Positions 1-11,499 of a DNA stretch of 64,000 nt are shown piece by piece. The notes beneath the pieces were generated by a model. That model had not been told where the DNA came from. It ran no database searches and was given only the letters and a program-made list of their open reading frames with translations. Origin of the DNA: Acanthosepion esculentum (taxonomy: Eukaryota > Mollusca > Cephalopoda > Sepiida > Sepiidae); assembly GCA_964036315.1 (NCBI GenBank), contig OZ038487.1, forward strand, positions 52,176,283 to 52,240,282, given 5' to 3'. Position numbers and translations under genes: made by a program. How positions within the stretch are numbered: position 1 is the stretch's first letter; each line of letters opens with the position of its first letter.

Positions 1-1691
1 TGATAATATTGCTGATTCTTCTTTGGATTTTATCAAGGAGCTCAAAGTAAATAGCAGGGGCAGCAAAATTCTAAGCATGGGTGAATGGTAGACACAGATA
101 AGTAAGATAGATTCTGGAGAGAAAAACTGTCTCGCATGACACAGTGAATCAACTTTCTTAGCAGCTGACCTAGCAATGTTTAAAAAAAAAGTTTTTTATT
201 ATTTTATACAAGAGTATTTTTTGTTTCATAAAATAAAAAAATATAATTTTTCATTAGTTTTTAAAATTGACAAATAGTCACCTAGTCTCATTTTTTTATA
301 TGTAATATTAGCAAAGTATGAATTTTGTATATGCCTATGAAATATACAATCTTAATTCAACATATAATAGGATATGTTAAGGATTCCTTAATTGATATCA
401 GAGAAATTTTATTTGACAACAGCTTGAGAAATATTCAGTTATTTATGTGGAGTGAGTAGCCATGATAAAATGCAAAATAAATAACAGAACAGGCCAACAA
501 AAAGAATTGACAAAGTTTGCAATAAGCAATAACAAGAAAAAGGAAGAAAGGAACAGGGCAAAAGATAATATAAAGCAAGCAAACAATATATGCAAAGCAA
601 ATTAACAATAATAAGGCAAAAACTTCACAAACTAAGAACTGGCATTGATACACAAAAGCAAGTTCAGACAAGTGAATGTAGTGTTCTGACTTCAAGACAA
701 GACAGACCGGGACTGATTTAGATGAAACTGAGAACTGGTCTATTTTATTGGCTAGGAAGAAATCCCAGCATGCATTTGTGTGCTTCTGTCTATAAATTGG
801 GGAAGGGAAAGTATTTTGCAGTCACTCCCTATTAGATTGAAACCAACAATTTATAAATAAATAAAAAAGAAATCAGCATTAAAGAAACCCACCAAAAAAG
901 TGGCTATTAAAAAACGTTATAATTTCATTAGTGATCTTGCATATCACAGAATCATTATAGATTATTATCATAAAACATTTAATATTGTAGTAGGATTAGG
1001 TAGCAATAACACCATATGAAAATATACACTTTCCTCTTTACTAAGTGGGTGACAAAGAAAACCCTCTCTCCTATATATCTCCTTTCCTTCCTTCTACTGT
1101 TCCTATCCTCGGTAATGGACATGAACCGAGATTTAGTTTATGTGGGTCAGTGAATGATATATAAAAAAAAATTACAACATGTCCTGCCAAAAATTGAATA
1201 GGAAACATGGATGTGTCAGCCCCAATAAAAAGAAGAAAACCACATATGAGAATAGAGACGCTGCAGGGATTGGAACTTGATTCGAGGTAGCAGTTCGAGA
1301 TGCAAGGGTGAGTAATTCATCGTTTGTGAGTTTGACCTGACATACAAGTCCAGAAGAGAAAGAAGAAAGGATGAATGCAACAAATTAATTTCCATCAACC
1401 AGAAGGAACACAACCACCCTCTATGAACTCTCAAATCATGAAAAAAAGCAACTATGACAGTAGTAAACCATTTTAAACACTGTAATCAAATGGAGTCAAC
1501 AATAAATGGTACTATAGACAGTAAAATTTGGCCTTTACTTCATCTCTGTATACCATAATATATTTGTATTTTAAGCTTTCATTCTGATTAATTTGTAAAA
1601 AATATATAACAGGATAACTACAGCCTTCTTTCTACACATATACAAGGCTGTGTAAAAATTCAGATATTTTTCTTTTCTTTTTTTTTTCACA
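1..1691. other. Unassigned AT-rich DNA
   Basis: No gene is recognised here. Open frames of up to 86 codons (about 435-695 and 1216-1434, both on the minus strand) have no recognisable domain and are of the length expected by chance in AT-rich DNA. A poly(T)-rich stretch near 1670-1690 is the 3' tail region of the minus-strand LINE fragment that follows. Confidence 0.6.
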
Positions 1692-2109
1692 TTAACATTC
1701 ACCCTGTACAAGGCTTGAGGGCCATTCAAAGTAGAGGGTTACGTTAAGGGGTAATTTATATGGATAGGAGGGGAGAATAATGGTTAACTCTAGACTTGAA
1801 CAGGTTAAGATTATAGTGATCTTGGGAGTTTGTTCCACAGGGTTGTGTTTTGCAGAAAGATGCTGTTTGAGTTGTACTTCTTGTCGATGGAATATGGAAG
1901 GAATGTGGGTGGTTTTCTACTATGTAAGTGGCATGGTGGGTTCTAGCCATGAAGATTAGACCTGGTGGAATCAAGGAATGTAGTTTGTCTGAGCATTTTC
2001 CATGGAAGTAGCAGTGAAAGACTCGTAACGTACAGTGAGAGAGAGATTGGACGTGGAGAAAATAATTCTTCTCCAACAAGGACTTGGAGACACTTTTGAA
2101 CACTATCAA
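1692..2109 (-). pseudogene. C-terminal fragment of a non-LTR retrotransposon reverse-transcriptase ORF
   Basis: A 117-codon minus-strand frame (2109 to 1756) followed, after one frameshift, by a tail ending at a TAA at about 1692. It reads like the conserved end of LINE ORF2 proteins: a SLSH motif, then FHCYFHGKCSD, then HSLIPP, then a run ending NLFKSRVN and, in the shifted frame, FEWPSSLVQGE. An A-rich stretch follows on the minus strand, as expected for a LINE 3' end. The RT catalytic core is absent, so this is a 5'-truncated dead copy. The family call rests on recognition of the tail pattern; the clade is uncertain. Confidence 0.6.
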
Positions 2110-2164
2110 GACTGGAAAGTGAGGAAAATAAAATATATTTGTAAAAAAAACTATATCAATAAAG

Positions 2165-2395
2165 AAAAACCTTTCTTTACCAACTCATTTAGTTATCTGA
2201 TAGACTTCATCAAGGTAAATGTAAGGATTTTATTTTGCAACATATATTTATAATGAAGAAAAAATATTGTTAGGATTTCAAAATTTTTAAATTTAATAAT
2301 GCTCACAAATATTCTTAAGGCTGACTTTAAAAGTCAAGATAAACTATATTGGATGATATATGATGTAATTTCATACCTAATAAACAAAATTTGGT
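2165..2395 (+). repeat. Diverged duplicate, copy 1
   Basis: Matches 2822-3012 in the same orientation. Shared blocks are CTTTCTTTACCAAC, AAGGTAAATGTAAGGATTTT followed by ATTTTGCAAC, and AATGCTCA(A/C)AAATATTCTT. No coding capacity is seen. It could be a tandem duplication or two copies of one interspersed repeat. Confidence 0.6.
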
Positions 2396-2821
2396 AAATG
2401 TTGTCATTGTTGTTGATATTTCCTTTTCTTTTTGTTTATATACATATATATATGCATTTTTTAATTTTTTATTTATGGGCCAACAATATATTAAAAAAAT
2501 CACAACTTCTAATGCATACACACACTAACCTTTGAGTGACTCATATATACACCTGTAGTGTACATATCAATGAAATCAACTAGGAGTGGGGTGCACATGC
2601 ATGCCAAATTAATAGTTGGCAAAGATATTGAAGCCAACTTGTAGTGAAAAAATAAAGAAGGTAAACAGGAAACAAAAGTAGAGAAATATAACAATAAAAA
2701 TAAACATGGTATATTTATAATATAATCATATCCTGAAGTGTTTACCAGAATTGGTCAAATAAATACTGTTTCAGTTCTGATTTTATTTATATATATATAT
2801 ATATATATAAAGACAAAAGTA

Positions 2822-3012
2822 AGACTTTTCTTTACCAACACATTTTGTCCTTTGATGGACTTTGGCAAGGTAAATGTAAGGATTTTATTTTGCAACCTGC
2901 ATTTATAAACAGAAATAAAAATAAATTTAAGAATGCTCAAAAATATTCTTCAGGCTAAATGTAAACTCTGGAGGATGCTAGGTGCCATAATTTAATGTCT
3001 AATAAACAAAGA
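2822..3012 (+). repeat. Diverged duplicate, copy 2
   Basis: Second copy of the 2165-2395 sequence, about 650 bases downstream. An (AT)n tract at 2786-2808 and about 400 bases of unrelated sequence separate the copies. The end shared by both is TAATAAACAAA. Confidence 0.6.
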
Positions 3013-3352
3013 CTGTCTGATTCTTTCACTCACTCAAGTCCCATAGACTCCACTGAAGAGTTTGGGACCACAGTTCTCAGGATGCTAGGCATTTCTACTG
3101 TGGTTTCTGCAGCAAGTAGGTATTTTACAGAATGGAGTTACTAGCCCCGTGCCCAACAAGTTTTGAATAAATAGCTGTCCTTCTCCTAGTCTGATTGCCA
3201 ATCAAGTCTTCCCTACTATTTAACCCCTAGTTGGGAGGAGAAAAGATGGATTCATTCTAAGGGTCACATACATTAAGGAAATGTATGAATCCATCTTATG
3301 AAACGGGACTGAAATTCAAACTCAGCTTGTTGATTTCTCATTCTGAGCAGCT

Positions 3353-3720
3353 GACTTATGGCCACATCATGTTGAAACACCAGTTCTCATCCAATAACCA
3401 AAGTTAAGAAATGTCAAGCCTGGTCAGTATCTAGATGGGTGAACATTTGGCAATACCAGGTGCTGTAAGCTTGGATGTACCAGTAAAGTAATGATAACGG
3501 CTCAGAAGTGGAAGTCAGAAGACCGAATTCCAATTCGAATTAGTTATATTCACCTATGCACAAATATCCTTAAGAAAGGTAAAAATCTTCCTCTTCTCCT
3601 CCCAGTTATGGGTTAATTAGCAGGGCTTGTATCAGTAAATCATTATTATCTCCAACAAAAATCTTACAATCTAAAAATATTTTCTGGCTTTAAATAACCT
3701 GCAAATGGTTTGTAAGCTGT
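3353..3720 (+). mobile_element. 5S-rRNA-headed SINE, copy 1
   Basis: Bases 3353-3472 follow the 5S rRNA sequence from its 5' end to its 3' end: TATGGCCACATCATGTTGAA, the AAGTTAAG loop, CCTGGTCAGTA, TAGATGGGTGA, and AATACCAGGTGCTGTAAGC at the end. 5S contains an internal pol III promoter, so this serves as a SINE head. After it come a tRNA-like stretch (about 3475-3545) and a body with CTCCTCCCAGTTATGGGTTAA, ending near CTTTAAATAACCTGCAAA. Three further copies with a 5S head lie at about 33.5, 49.6 and 50.5 kb. Multiple changes from the 5S consensus and the attached tail argue against a working 5S gene. Confidence 0.85.
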
Positions 3721-3722
3721 AA

Positions 3723-5632
3723 AATACAAATCGATTAATTCTGAGTTGTTAACCATTACAGTACCTGCACATCCATGTATATGCCTGAAGAGTGCTGAAA
3801 ACTTCTTGACCCAATCAAAAACCCTTCTCCACAAAATTCTGATGTTTGGTTATTTGGTTAAACTCTGAGAATGCCCTCTCAGCTGGGGCTTCAGAATATG
3901 CCAACTACACCTCTGTAAAGGGCTAAGACCCCTTCAATAAGGCGTCCTGGGTATGATGATAAACTACATCTGACAGTAAGACCTCTGATCAGGAGGTTTT
4001 GATGAGTGTGGAACAACCTATTAATTGCTGGTGTTCCCAGGTTCACACTGACCTGGGGTGGTAGCATCTGTTAGGGTCCCAGGTATCAGCAAATAGTTAA
4101 CCCCAAATTGGGGTCAAAACACTATGAAAGTGCAAAAATAGGTTTTAATACCAGCAATACATTTTTTAAGAAAAAAAATTATTACCAGCAATACATTTTT
4201 GAAAAAAAATTACCAGCAAAAAAATTCGGCATTAAATAACTCATTGAGGTTGATATGCTGTAAAACAAAACAAGACAAACAACAAACTCTGGAAATTGAG
4301 TCAGGTTGAAAGTTTTTCGGTACCATTTGATATATTGATGCTTTTAGGAATGTTCAGAGATACTGTAAGGAATTGTTTCAGAATGGGTTTATTTTGGTCA
4401 AATAATAACAGGGAAGAACAAAATAGACAACTCTGGATTGTTTCATTTCTTATCTTCATTTAATGTTGAACTGTGAATGAAGACACAGACTTCAATAGAT
4501 GCTTTTCTGCTTGCATTTCTGTGTATATGGAAGCTTGCTTACGAGCAAATATAATTCTTTATATTCATGCAGGTATACATGTTTGGTCAGTTGATGCAAA
4601 GATACATGCAAAGTGCATATGCATAAACACATATATGAACAGGTGCTGAAAAAGTTTCAGCCAAATCCACTTCCCAAAATCTGTCTAAATGACCTCATTA
4701 TCTTAGATGTAAATATGGGCTTCTTGGCATTCTATAACCTTCATCACTCTTTCACTAATTGATTTTCTTAAATTTTCTATTTTTTCAACTAACTTTCTTA
4801 CCTTTCACTGTTATTTGCTTGAATATCATTTTCCATTATCATATATATATATATACATATATATCTTTTAACGATGAAACAAGTTTTTCTTTTGGATTAA
4901 TATCTGGAGAGGTTAGGAGTCATCTTATTAATTTGGTGATTCAAAACCTTTTTCTTGGCAAGATGGACAGAAGTCAGCTTTTCAAAGGGATCATTTTCTT
5001 GGAAGAATATGCTCTTTAGCTTAGTTTTTTGGTTATGACTGATACTACTAAAAAAAAATGTATTGTGGAAGAAATTAAAATCTGAAGATTTTTTCAAAAT
5101 TATTTTAAGGGACATCTAATTTTACTTCCTACAATACTATCCCAAAATATTACTCTACCACCCTGCTGTTGCTTTTTAAGTTGTGTTGGTTGACTATTTC
5201 TATGAAGAACCCATCTATCAGGTCCATTCAATGTAACTCTACATTCCTCTCTAATTGTTGTTTTTATTATACTAATGTTTCAGTTATTTTTTTGATTATT
5301 CTGATTCTAATATTGTCTTTCCATAACTCAATAACTTTGCATCTTCTCTGTTGAGGTTATATATTTTTTTTTACAACCTATATCAATATTTATATATCTG
5401 AAATTAGAAAATAAATGTCAGTGACAGTACAGTGATATATATTTATTTCCAGTATTATCAACAACGCTTGAGTTACATAATCTCACACCATCAAGGAAGT
5501 TATTGTAAATAAAATTCACTTGGTGCATTTATCAAAGGAATAAAAGTATAACCTGAATATTTTAGCAATATCAGTTGGCTTACACAAATTTTATTGGGAA
5601 AACACTGATTTGTATATCAGACATGCACTATA
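3723..5632. other. Unassigned AT-rich DNA
   Basis: No gene or classified repeat is recognised. A local direct duplication of about 40 bases (ACCAGCAATACATTTTT units, 4150-4225) and short (AT)n tracts (4843-4865) are the only visible structure. Several 60-86 codon frames are uninformative. Confidence 0.5.
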
Positions 5633-5634
5633 TA

Positions 5635-6468
5635 CAGGGTGTGATGGGTAAATAGTTGCCATTTTATATTTTTAATTTTTTGCATTTTCAACTGCACAGT
5701 AGGCTTAGTTAGGCATCGTAGGTGAAAAAAAAAGTGCATCATGATGCAATTGACTCTGCCAGAAATTTTGAAACAGCATGCTGTACGGCTTGGCATTTTT
5801 GCACCAGAAGCGCCAATACGAGCATTTCAGAGTGTTTGAGTGTCAATCTGAGGGCAGTGCAGAGGATTCAGTAACAGTTACATGAGTCTAACATTGATGA
5901 TGACTGTATGGCAACTCTGAAAACTTTTTGATAAGAAAATTACTCACAAATTTGTTGGTAAAGACTTCAGACACAACATGGAGGCCTACATCAAGTACCT
6001 GAAGGATGTAGTGCTGCCTTGGGTCAAGAGGGTGGCTGCTGGAAGACCCTTTGTCTGGCAACATGACTCTGCCCCATGCTACACAAGCAGGAGAACACAG
6101 TCATTACTATCAGACAATTTCTGCAACCACATCACCCCTTACATCTGGCAACCTAGCACTCCAGACTGCAACCCCCTTGATTATTATGTATGGGGTGCAG
6201 TTGAGTGAGAGACCAACAAAACTCCTTGTAACACCAAAGGTGAACTGAAGGCAAGGATTATGGAAGCATTCACCAACTTAAACAAAGGAACTGTCCAGAA
6301 GCATTGCAGGAGATTCCAAAGTCGTCAGGAGACTTTGGTTTAAGCTTATGGTGATTTTAATGAATAAAGATATTTTTGTGTAATTTTGGTAAATATACCT
6401 TTTAAAATGAGATGACAGTGTTATTTTCATTTTTCTGTAATTTAGATGACAATTTATCCATAGCATCC

Positions 6469-6470
<2 letters not shown>
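5635..6470 (+). mobile_element. Degenerate mariner/Tc1 transposon, copy 1
   Basis: The left end CAGGGTGTGATGGGTAAATA and the right end, read in reverse as TAGGATGCTATGGATAAATT, form imperfect terminal inverted repeats. The left end follows a TA and the right end runs into an AT tract. Inside is a piece of mariner-type DDE transposase (about 5978-6345) with WQHDSAPCYTSRRTQ (second catalytic D) and TPDCNPLDYYVWG (third catalytic region), then an in-frame TGA directly after WGAVE. The expected N-terminal half is mostly missing and the element is only about 836 bp, so it is non-autonomous. Confidence 0.85.
5978..6345 (+). pseudogene. Mariner-type transposase C-terminal half, disrupted
   Basis: The frame covers 76 codons before an internal TGA at about 6206, and homology continues beyond it in the same frame (ETNKTP, CNTKGELKARI, then a QKHCRRFQSR-like end). 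It carries the HD-S-A-P-C-Y and PDCNPLDYYVW blocks typical of DD(34-37)D mariner transposases. Transposases of this group are about 340-360 residues, so about two thirds is absent or scrambled. It cannot encode an active enzyme as it stands. Confidence 0.8.

Positions 6471-6472
<2 letters not shown>

Positions 6473-6509
<37 letters not shown>
6473..6509. repeat. (AT)n microsatellite
   Basis: Uninterrupted AT dinucleotides directly abutting the right end of the mariner copy. Confidence 0.95.
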
Positions 6510-6514
<5 letters not shown>

Positions 6515-7900
6515 CGGATTTTTCAAGATGAAAAATCTTTCTTGAAACTTTAATTTTAGTTTTAATTTCAAGCTAATACAATAATTTAATATTTCAAATA
6601 AGCAAAATAATTTGCTGTAGTTCAAACTGAATATAAATTGATTGGAATTATTTTTATCTAAAAAAAATCGTCCATAATGACAAATCACAACGTAATTCAC
6701 TTTATTAAAACATTTTTCAAAAGTAAAATATACTTTTCTGAAACTTTATTGACAAATCTGTCAACACAGCGTAATTCACTTTATTAAAACATTTTTCAAA
6801 AGTAAAATATACTTTTCTGAAACTTTATTTGAGCATGACTATCCGATTTAAAGTTTATTAATTTGATTTTAAACAAATATTACTTAGTTTTAGTTTAAAA
6901 TGTTCCAGAAAAGCATTTTTAACATGGAGGTGGGTGTTGATAACTTTCACAATAGACTTAAGTTTGGGAATTTTTTCAAAGGTAGACATAACAATAACAA
7001 TTACTTGTCAAATATAACATGAACACCTTTTTATATAATTTTTTTAACTACCCAGTAATCTTAAAAGTTTAATAAAATAATCTAAGCTATCCAATATTTA
7101 ATTGAATTTTAGACATTTTGGCTTTTTAGTCTAACTTACGAATTATGCTTGCTGATGGAATGTTAAAAATTACCAATTGACACATTTATACACACACAAA
7201 AAAATTCTTTTTAAAAAATGAAAAAAATTCTTGTAAAAATTCATTATTTATCAAAAAAAACTTTTCTCAAGGCAATAGTGTCCATAATATATATTATTCA
7301 TAAAAACAATTAAAAGCTCTTCTAACTAAATAATGTCTTGATTTTATAGCATTTTTTATTTTATAATTCAAAGCAAATTTTATGTAACTAGGAGATGCTG
7401 TTTTACAAAATAAAATTGATAATTTAAATTCTTCATGGATTTATACTTATTACTAATATAAACATTAAATTCTATAACATTCAATTTTGTGAAATTTCAT
7501 AAAATTAAATGTGGTGAGGGGTAACAGGTGTAAAAAAAAAGAAAAAAATTTACCAAGATTTTTCTTTTGAAAAAGCGACATCTTTAAAATAATCTAATTC
7601 ATTTGTGAATAAGTCCTGAAAGTTTCATTAAAATCCAACAAATATCTGATTTTTGCAAGAATTTCCAAATTTTTCACCAATAAAAGATGCTAATATTTTC
7701 CATACTAATTTATACTGACCTGATGACACATGAAAAGCAACATTTTTATCTTAAATTTTGAAGGTTCTTAGAAGGATTAAGAACTATAATTTAATAATCA
7801 AAAAATCCTTTGATCTTTCCTCTTAATAATAAAACTTTTGAAAACAAATCTTTGTTTTTAAGGTTTATGGCATTTTTTCATCATGTATGCTCATATTTTT
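6510..7900 (-). repeat. Unclassified AT-rich interspersed repeat, copy 1 (about 1.4 kb)
   Basis: Reverse complement of this stretch aligns along its length with 28630-30960 on the plus strand and in part with 57185-57800. Shared blocks (as read on the minus strand) include TTATTCACAAATGAATTA, GAAGAATTTAAAT, TGATAAATAATGAATTTTTA, and TTTCAGAAAAGTATATTTTA. No ORF of note. Terminal structures were not resolved, so the class is unknown. Confidence 0.65.
6691..6830. repeat. Tandem duplication, 79-bp period
   Basis: The block from CGTAATTCACTTTATTAAAA to CTGAAACTTTATT occurs twice (6691-6750 and 6770-6829) with almost no differences, separated by 19 bases that include the near-repeat GACAAATCTGTCAACACAG. 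The near-identity points to a recent local duplication inside the older AT-rich repeat. Confidence 0.9.
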
Positions 7901-8405
7901 AGCAAATCTTTGGAGTACACACAGAGAGACATATTGTACAATTTAAGTCAAGCGCATGCATAATTTATTACAATAGTATGATAAGAATTGGTATTTAGAA
8001 AAACAAATAAAATAAATAATTACATTCTTAATTCACATAATAATTAAAATATGCATAAAATTTAATTCATATTAGTTTTGGCCATCAAATTAAATTCTGC
8101 ATGCTAAAATGTGTTGTGTTTATTCTTAGCATTAATACAGGCGTATTTATATACATATGAATACAAAGGTTTCTTAGGGCAAAGATATTCTTTTTGTATA
8201 TGTATTTAATCAGTGAAATATCCAGTTGTGTTGATATTTATTAATAGTACAATATCACAATTGTGGGAATACCGAGTTATGCAAAAGTAAATATCGCTTT
8301 GTAATATGATAAAGACAACTGATAATTGATAAATTTGTTTATGAGCTTTTTAAGTTACAAATCTCAATCTTATTACTTGAAATGTTATTTTTACTGAATA
8401 GAATT
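7901..8405. other. Unassigned AT-rich DNA
   Basis: No gene, motif or classified repeat recognised. Confidence 0.5.
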
Positions 8406-8553
8406 GTTTGAAAATAGATGCCCTGCTCTTTTTATTTTAATTTAAACAGTGTGTATTACAGGATGGGGTGAGGACATCTATGGCCTGTCTGCCTACACAG
8501 ACATACACACGATACACACTATTTAAAATAAAAAATAGGGTATCTATTTCAAA
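8406..8553. mobile_element. Short palindromic MITE
   Basis: The left arm GTTTGAAAATAGATGCCCTG and the reverse complement of the right arm, GTTTGAAATAGATACCCTAT, are imperfect inverted repeats of about 50 bp around a core of about 50 bp. The arm sequence, with its AAATAGATGCCC and TTTAAACAGT blocks, also starts a longer relative at about 24186 and resembles the arms at 37838-38281. This copy looks internally deleted. Confidence 0.65.
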
Positions 8554-8911
8554 CACACATATTGACTTAAAATAAACATTTGAAAAAGTAATAATTATGT
8601 CTGATTAAAAATAAATCCATTATTTTTTCTTAGAAAACTCAGTCTGTAAAAATTTAGATATTTTGTGGTGGAAACCAAATTTGAGATTTTTACAGTTTTT
8701 GTCCTTGCTGGATAATCACTTTACAAACAAAGTAAAATGCAGGTTTGATATTTGATTTTAAAATTACATGCACACAGTTATTAAAAGAATATTGATCTGA
8801 AATTCCAATGTTTAATCTGTGATTAATATTCGGTGAATTAAGTGCATTGAAAAGGAAGATTACACTGAAAATGAAATATTTGTTATGTAACAAATACTTT
8901 TTATCATTAGC

Positions 8912-8948
<37 letters not shown>
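8912..8948. repeat. (AT)n microsatellite
   Basis: AT tract that abuts the hammerhead-bearing element end on its right. Confidence 0.95.
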
Positions 8949-8954
<6 letters not shown>

Positions 8955-8961
8955 CCAATGT

Positions 8962-9023
8962 CAATAGCACGACTTGGAGTTTCATGCAGTTCTTGCAATC
9001 TTCAGGTCCGAGTCATGCTATCG
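8962..9023 (-). ncRNA. Hammerhead ribozyme motif, type I, Penelope style
   Basis: Read on the minus strand the order is stem I 5' strand CGATAGC (9023-9017), a bulge, AC, core CTGAAGA (9005-8999), stem II TGCA/TGCA (8997-8994 with 8988-8985), GAAAC (8983-8979), a 3-bp stem III ACU/AGU with a 3-base loop, C at the cleavage position, then GT and GCTATTG (to 8962) which re-pairs with CGATAGC. All invariant core bases of the CUGANGA...GAAA hammerhead are present. The very short stem III is the form described for hammerheads in Penelope-like retroelements. Whether it still cleaves is not known. Confidence 0.75.
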
Positions 9024-9366
9024 ACATTCGATATTATGTATATTCACTAATATATATTTATAGCCCTACTTTGCAACATTCAGCACTGACGAAGAAATAC
9101 ATTTATACATACATGCAAGTATATGTACGTGCATTGTACATTTTTTATCCTACCCATTCTTATGTATATGTAATGAGAAAAGTATGCAAGTATAGGCTTT
9201 AAGAAAACTTTATTCAACTGAGAATACAAGGTTTGCATATAGTGTCTTTTTATAGTCCCAGTAAACAGAAATAGCTCTCTCAAAGAGGAGAGTAACAAAA
9301 CAAGGAGAGACCACTCTTGATTATTCATAACATATATATATCTATAAGGGAATGGTAAGATAAAAA

Positions 9367-9370
<4 letters not shown>

Positions 9371-9408
<38 letters not shown>
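9371..9408. repeat. (AT)n microsatellite
   Basis: AT tract directly beside the LINE-tail fragment at 9418. Confidence 0.95.
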
Positions 9409-9413
<5 letters not shown>

Positions 9414-9417
9414 AATA

Positions 9418-9610
9418 ATTTTCGCCCAAGCAAGGTGATAATGGCACTAAGATGCAAGGGGTTACTGAGAGTGAAAAAGAATGAGAATACTTTAAGAGAA
9501 GGAACAGGATACCCAATCCTAAACAGAAAACAAGGGATAAACCTCTACTCCTGTTCAAATGATGGGAAAGGAGTGTGAACCAGGTGATAAGCAAACTCTC
9601 TACTCCTATT
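9418..9610 (-). mobile_element. LINE/SINE 3' tail fragment
   Basis: On the minus strand it ends TAACCCCTTGCATCTTAGTG, then CCATTATCACCTTGCTTGGG, then CGAAAA. The same ending closes the LINE copy at 26887-27905 and recurs at 16.4, 17.7, 24.5, 44.7, 45.0 and 47.8 kb. The upstream part (ACAGGAGTAGAG..., TAGGATTGGGT) recurs at 17.6-17.8, 44.7-45.0 and 58.4 kb. No coding region remains. Confidence 0.7.
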
Positions 9611-10936
9611 GAAAATGAGAGAGAGAAAGAAATGTTTGCAAAGGATAAATTACAAAGGAGAAAAATAGACTGGTAAGAAATTCTTTCAGGTTCTGTATTG
9701 ATCTAGCAATAAATATTAAAGCACTAAAAACTGATATAACTTACTTCAAAGACATATATAATTCTTTATATGTGTATCATTGAAGGTATGCATGAATATA
9801 GTACATCTTACTTACATACACACACACACATATATCTCCAAGTTTTAATGCTTTTATCATTCAGTCACTATTGACAGAGAAAGATTTTTAGAATTCTCCT
9901 CCAAACAGAATCTCTTTGGTCACTCGAGCCAAAACTTGATTTCATTATCTTTATAATACTCTTCTCTTCTTCTATTTGTCAAGTCACAATTATTATTCAT
10001 TTATTTCACTTCCTTGTGCACTTAAGTCCATTTCTCAGACTGATATTTTTCATTTCACGGCTCAGGCCTCTTACTCCGTAAGACCAACTCTTTTTAAAAC
10101 CGATCTATTCTTAATGGGCCGATCAGATTTTTTTTTGGGAAAAGGCAAAGCCAGGAAATCACTGTGCACTTTCTTTGATGCCATTCACCAAACCAGCTCG
10201 ATGCTTACATTGTGCATCCATTTTTCAATATGGCTCAGCAGATTTCAGGAATCTTAAAGAAATAAACATTTTCAAGTGGCATTTTATTTTCAGGGTTTTA
10301 TTGCTGTATTTTTACATTGTTGTTATTGACTGTTTTTTTTTCTTGCTGTTTGAACCAAACCAAACAAGTAATTCCTTTGAAGAGTGTTCAGTTCCAAAGC
10401 ATTCTTGCTTTTCCCACTGAAGGAGAAGCAAGCAAAGTGACCATCACTTTCTCTATTCTGTTTCTACCAAAATGGCCATGGCTTTTGTATAGCCAGTCTA
10501 TAGAAACATTAATAAAGTCAACTGATGTTTTTATATTTTTCTTAATTCTACATGGCTTTGATTACCATTATTTCTTGGAGTAAGTTTCTATTTATCTTCC
10601 TTTCAGTTTTTCAAAAATGCTACCCACCATCTTCTGGGAAATGAATGAATTTCACAATGCTGAACACTGTTACTTGTCAGAAATCATTCTCACAGTACAT
10701 ATTTGGAATCAGATGACTAATATTATATATCAAACAGACCCTCTTAAATGGCTGCACTTTGTGGACAATCAGATTGTTCTCATTAGCTCATAGGAAAGGT
10801 ATTGTGTAATTCATATTAAGTATCATTTCATTTGTCTTATGGTGTTCTTATAACTCTTTCAAAAAGCTGGGCAAGATCTCTATGGATAAACAGTGATTGT
10901 ATATATATATATATATATTAATATAATCTGTGCGTA
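9611..10936. other. Unassigned DNA
   Basis: No gene or classified repeat is recognised. Overlapping frames near 9976-10583 (81-93 codons) show no domain and overlap each other, so none is called. A short (AT)n lies at 10899-10919. Confidence 0.5.
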
Positions 10937-10938
10937 TA

Positions 10939-11494
10939 CAAGGTGCGATGGCTAAATTGTCGCCATTTTATATTTTTAATTTTGTGCATGCATGCTGTTT
11001 GTTTTTGATTTTGTCAACTGCACTGTTGGGCACCATCTGTGAGTAAAAGAGCACCATGACGCAATTCATTATTCCAGAAATTTAGAAACGTCATGAGAAC
11101 CGAGTCATGACTGTCAGACAATTTTTTGCAACCACATCACCCCTTATATATGGCCACCTAACCTCCAGATTGCAACCCCTTTGATTATTATGTGCAGGGC
11201 GCAGTTGAGTGAGAGACCAACAAAACTCCTTGTAACACCAAAGGTGAACTGAAAGCAAGGATTATGGCATTATTCACCAACATAAACAAGGAGACTGCCC
11301 AGAAGAGTTGCAGGAGATTCTGAAGTCATCTGGAGGTTATGGTTTAAACCAATGGCAATTTTTTTGAATAGATTTACTCTTTAGTATTTCAAGATAATTT
11401 TGCATAATTTGGGTAAATATATCTGTTAAAATGAGATGTCAATATTATTTTCATTTTTGTGTAATTTAGATGACAATTTATCCATCAAACCCTG
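10939..11494 (+). mobile_element. Degenerate mariner/Tc1 transposon, copy 2 (internally deleted)
   Basis: Same family as 5635-6470. The ends are CAAGGTGCGATGGCTAAATT and, reversed, CAGGGTTTGATGGATAAATT, flanked by TA on both sides (10937-10938 and 11495-11496), the mariner target duplication. It is about 556 bp because the start is joined to the transposase third-catalytic region (about 11110-11345) by a deletion that removes the WQHDSAPC block. The C-terminal block matches copy 1 closely at the nucleotide level and carries the same TGA after GAVE. Confidence 0.88.
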
Positions 11495-11499
11495 TATAT

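Noticed and set aside
3353..3472. Working 5S rRNA gene
   Set aside because: Several substitutions and a gap relative to 5S, a following SINE body and three more dispersed copies with the same tail show it is a SINE head.
8690..9050. Frames crossing the (AT)n at 8912
   Set aside because: Tyr-Ile runs from the microsatellite joined to unrelated sequence; one reads through the hammerhead motif.
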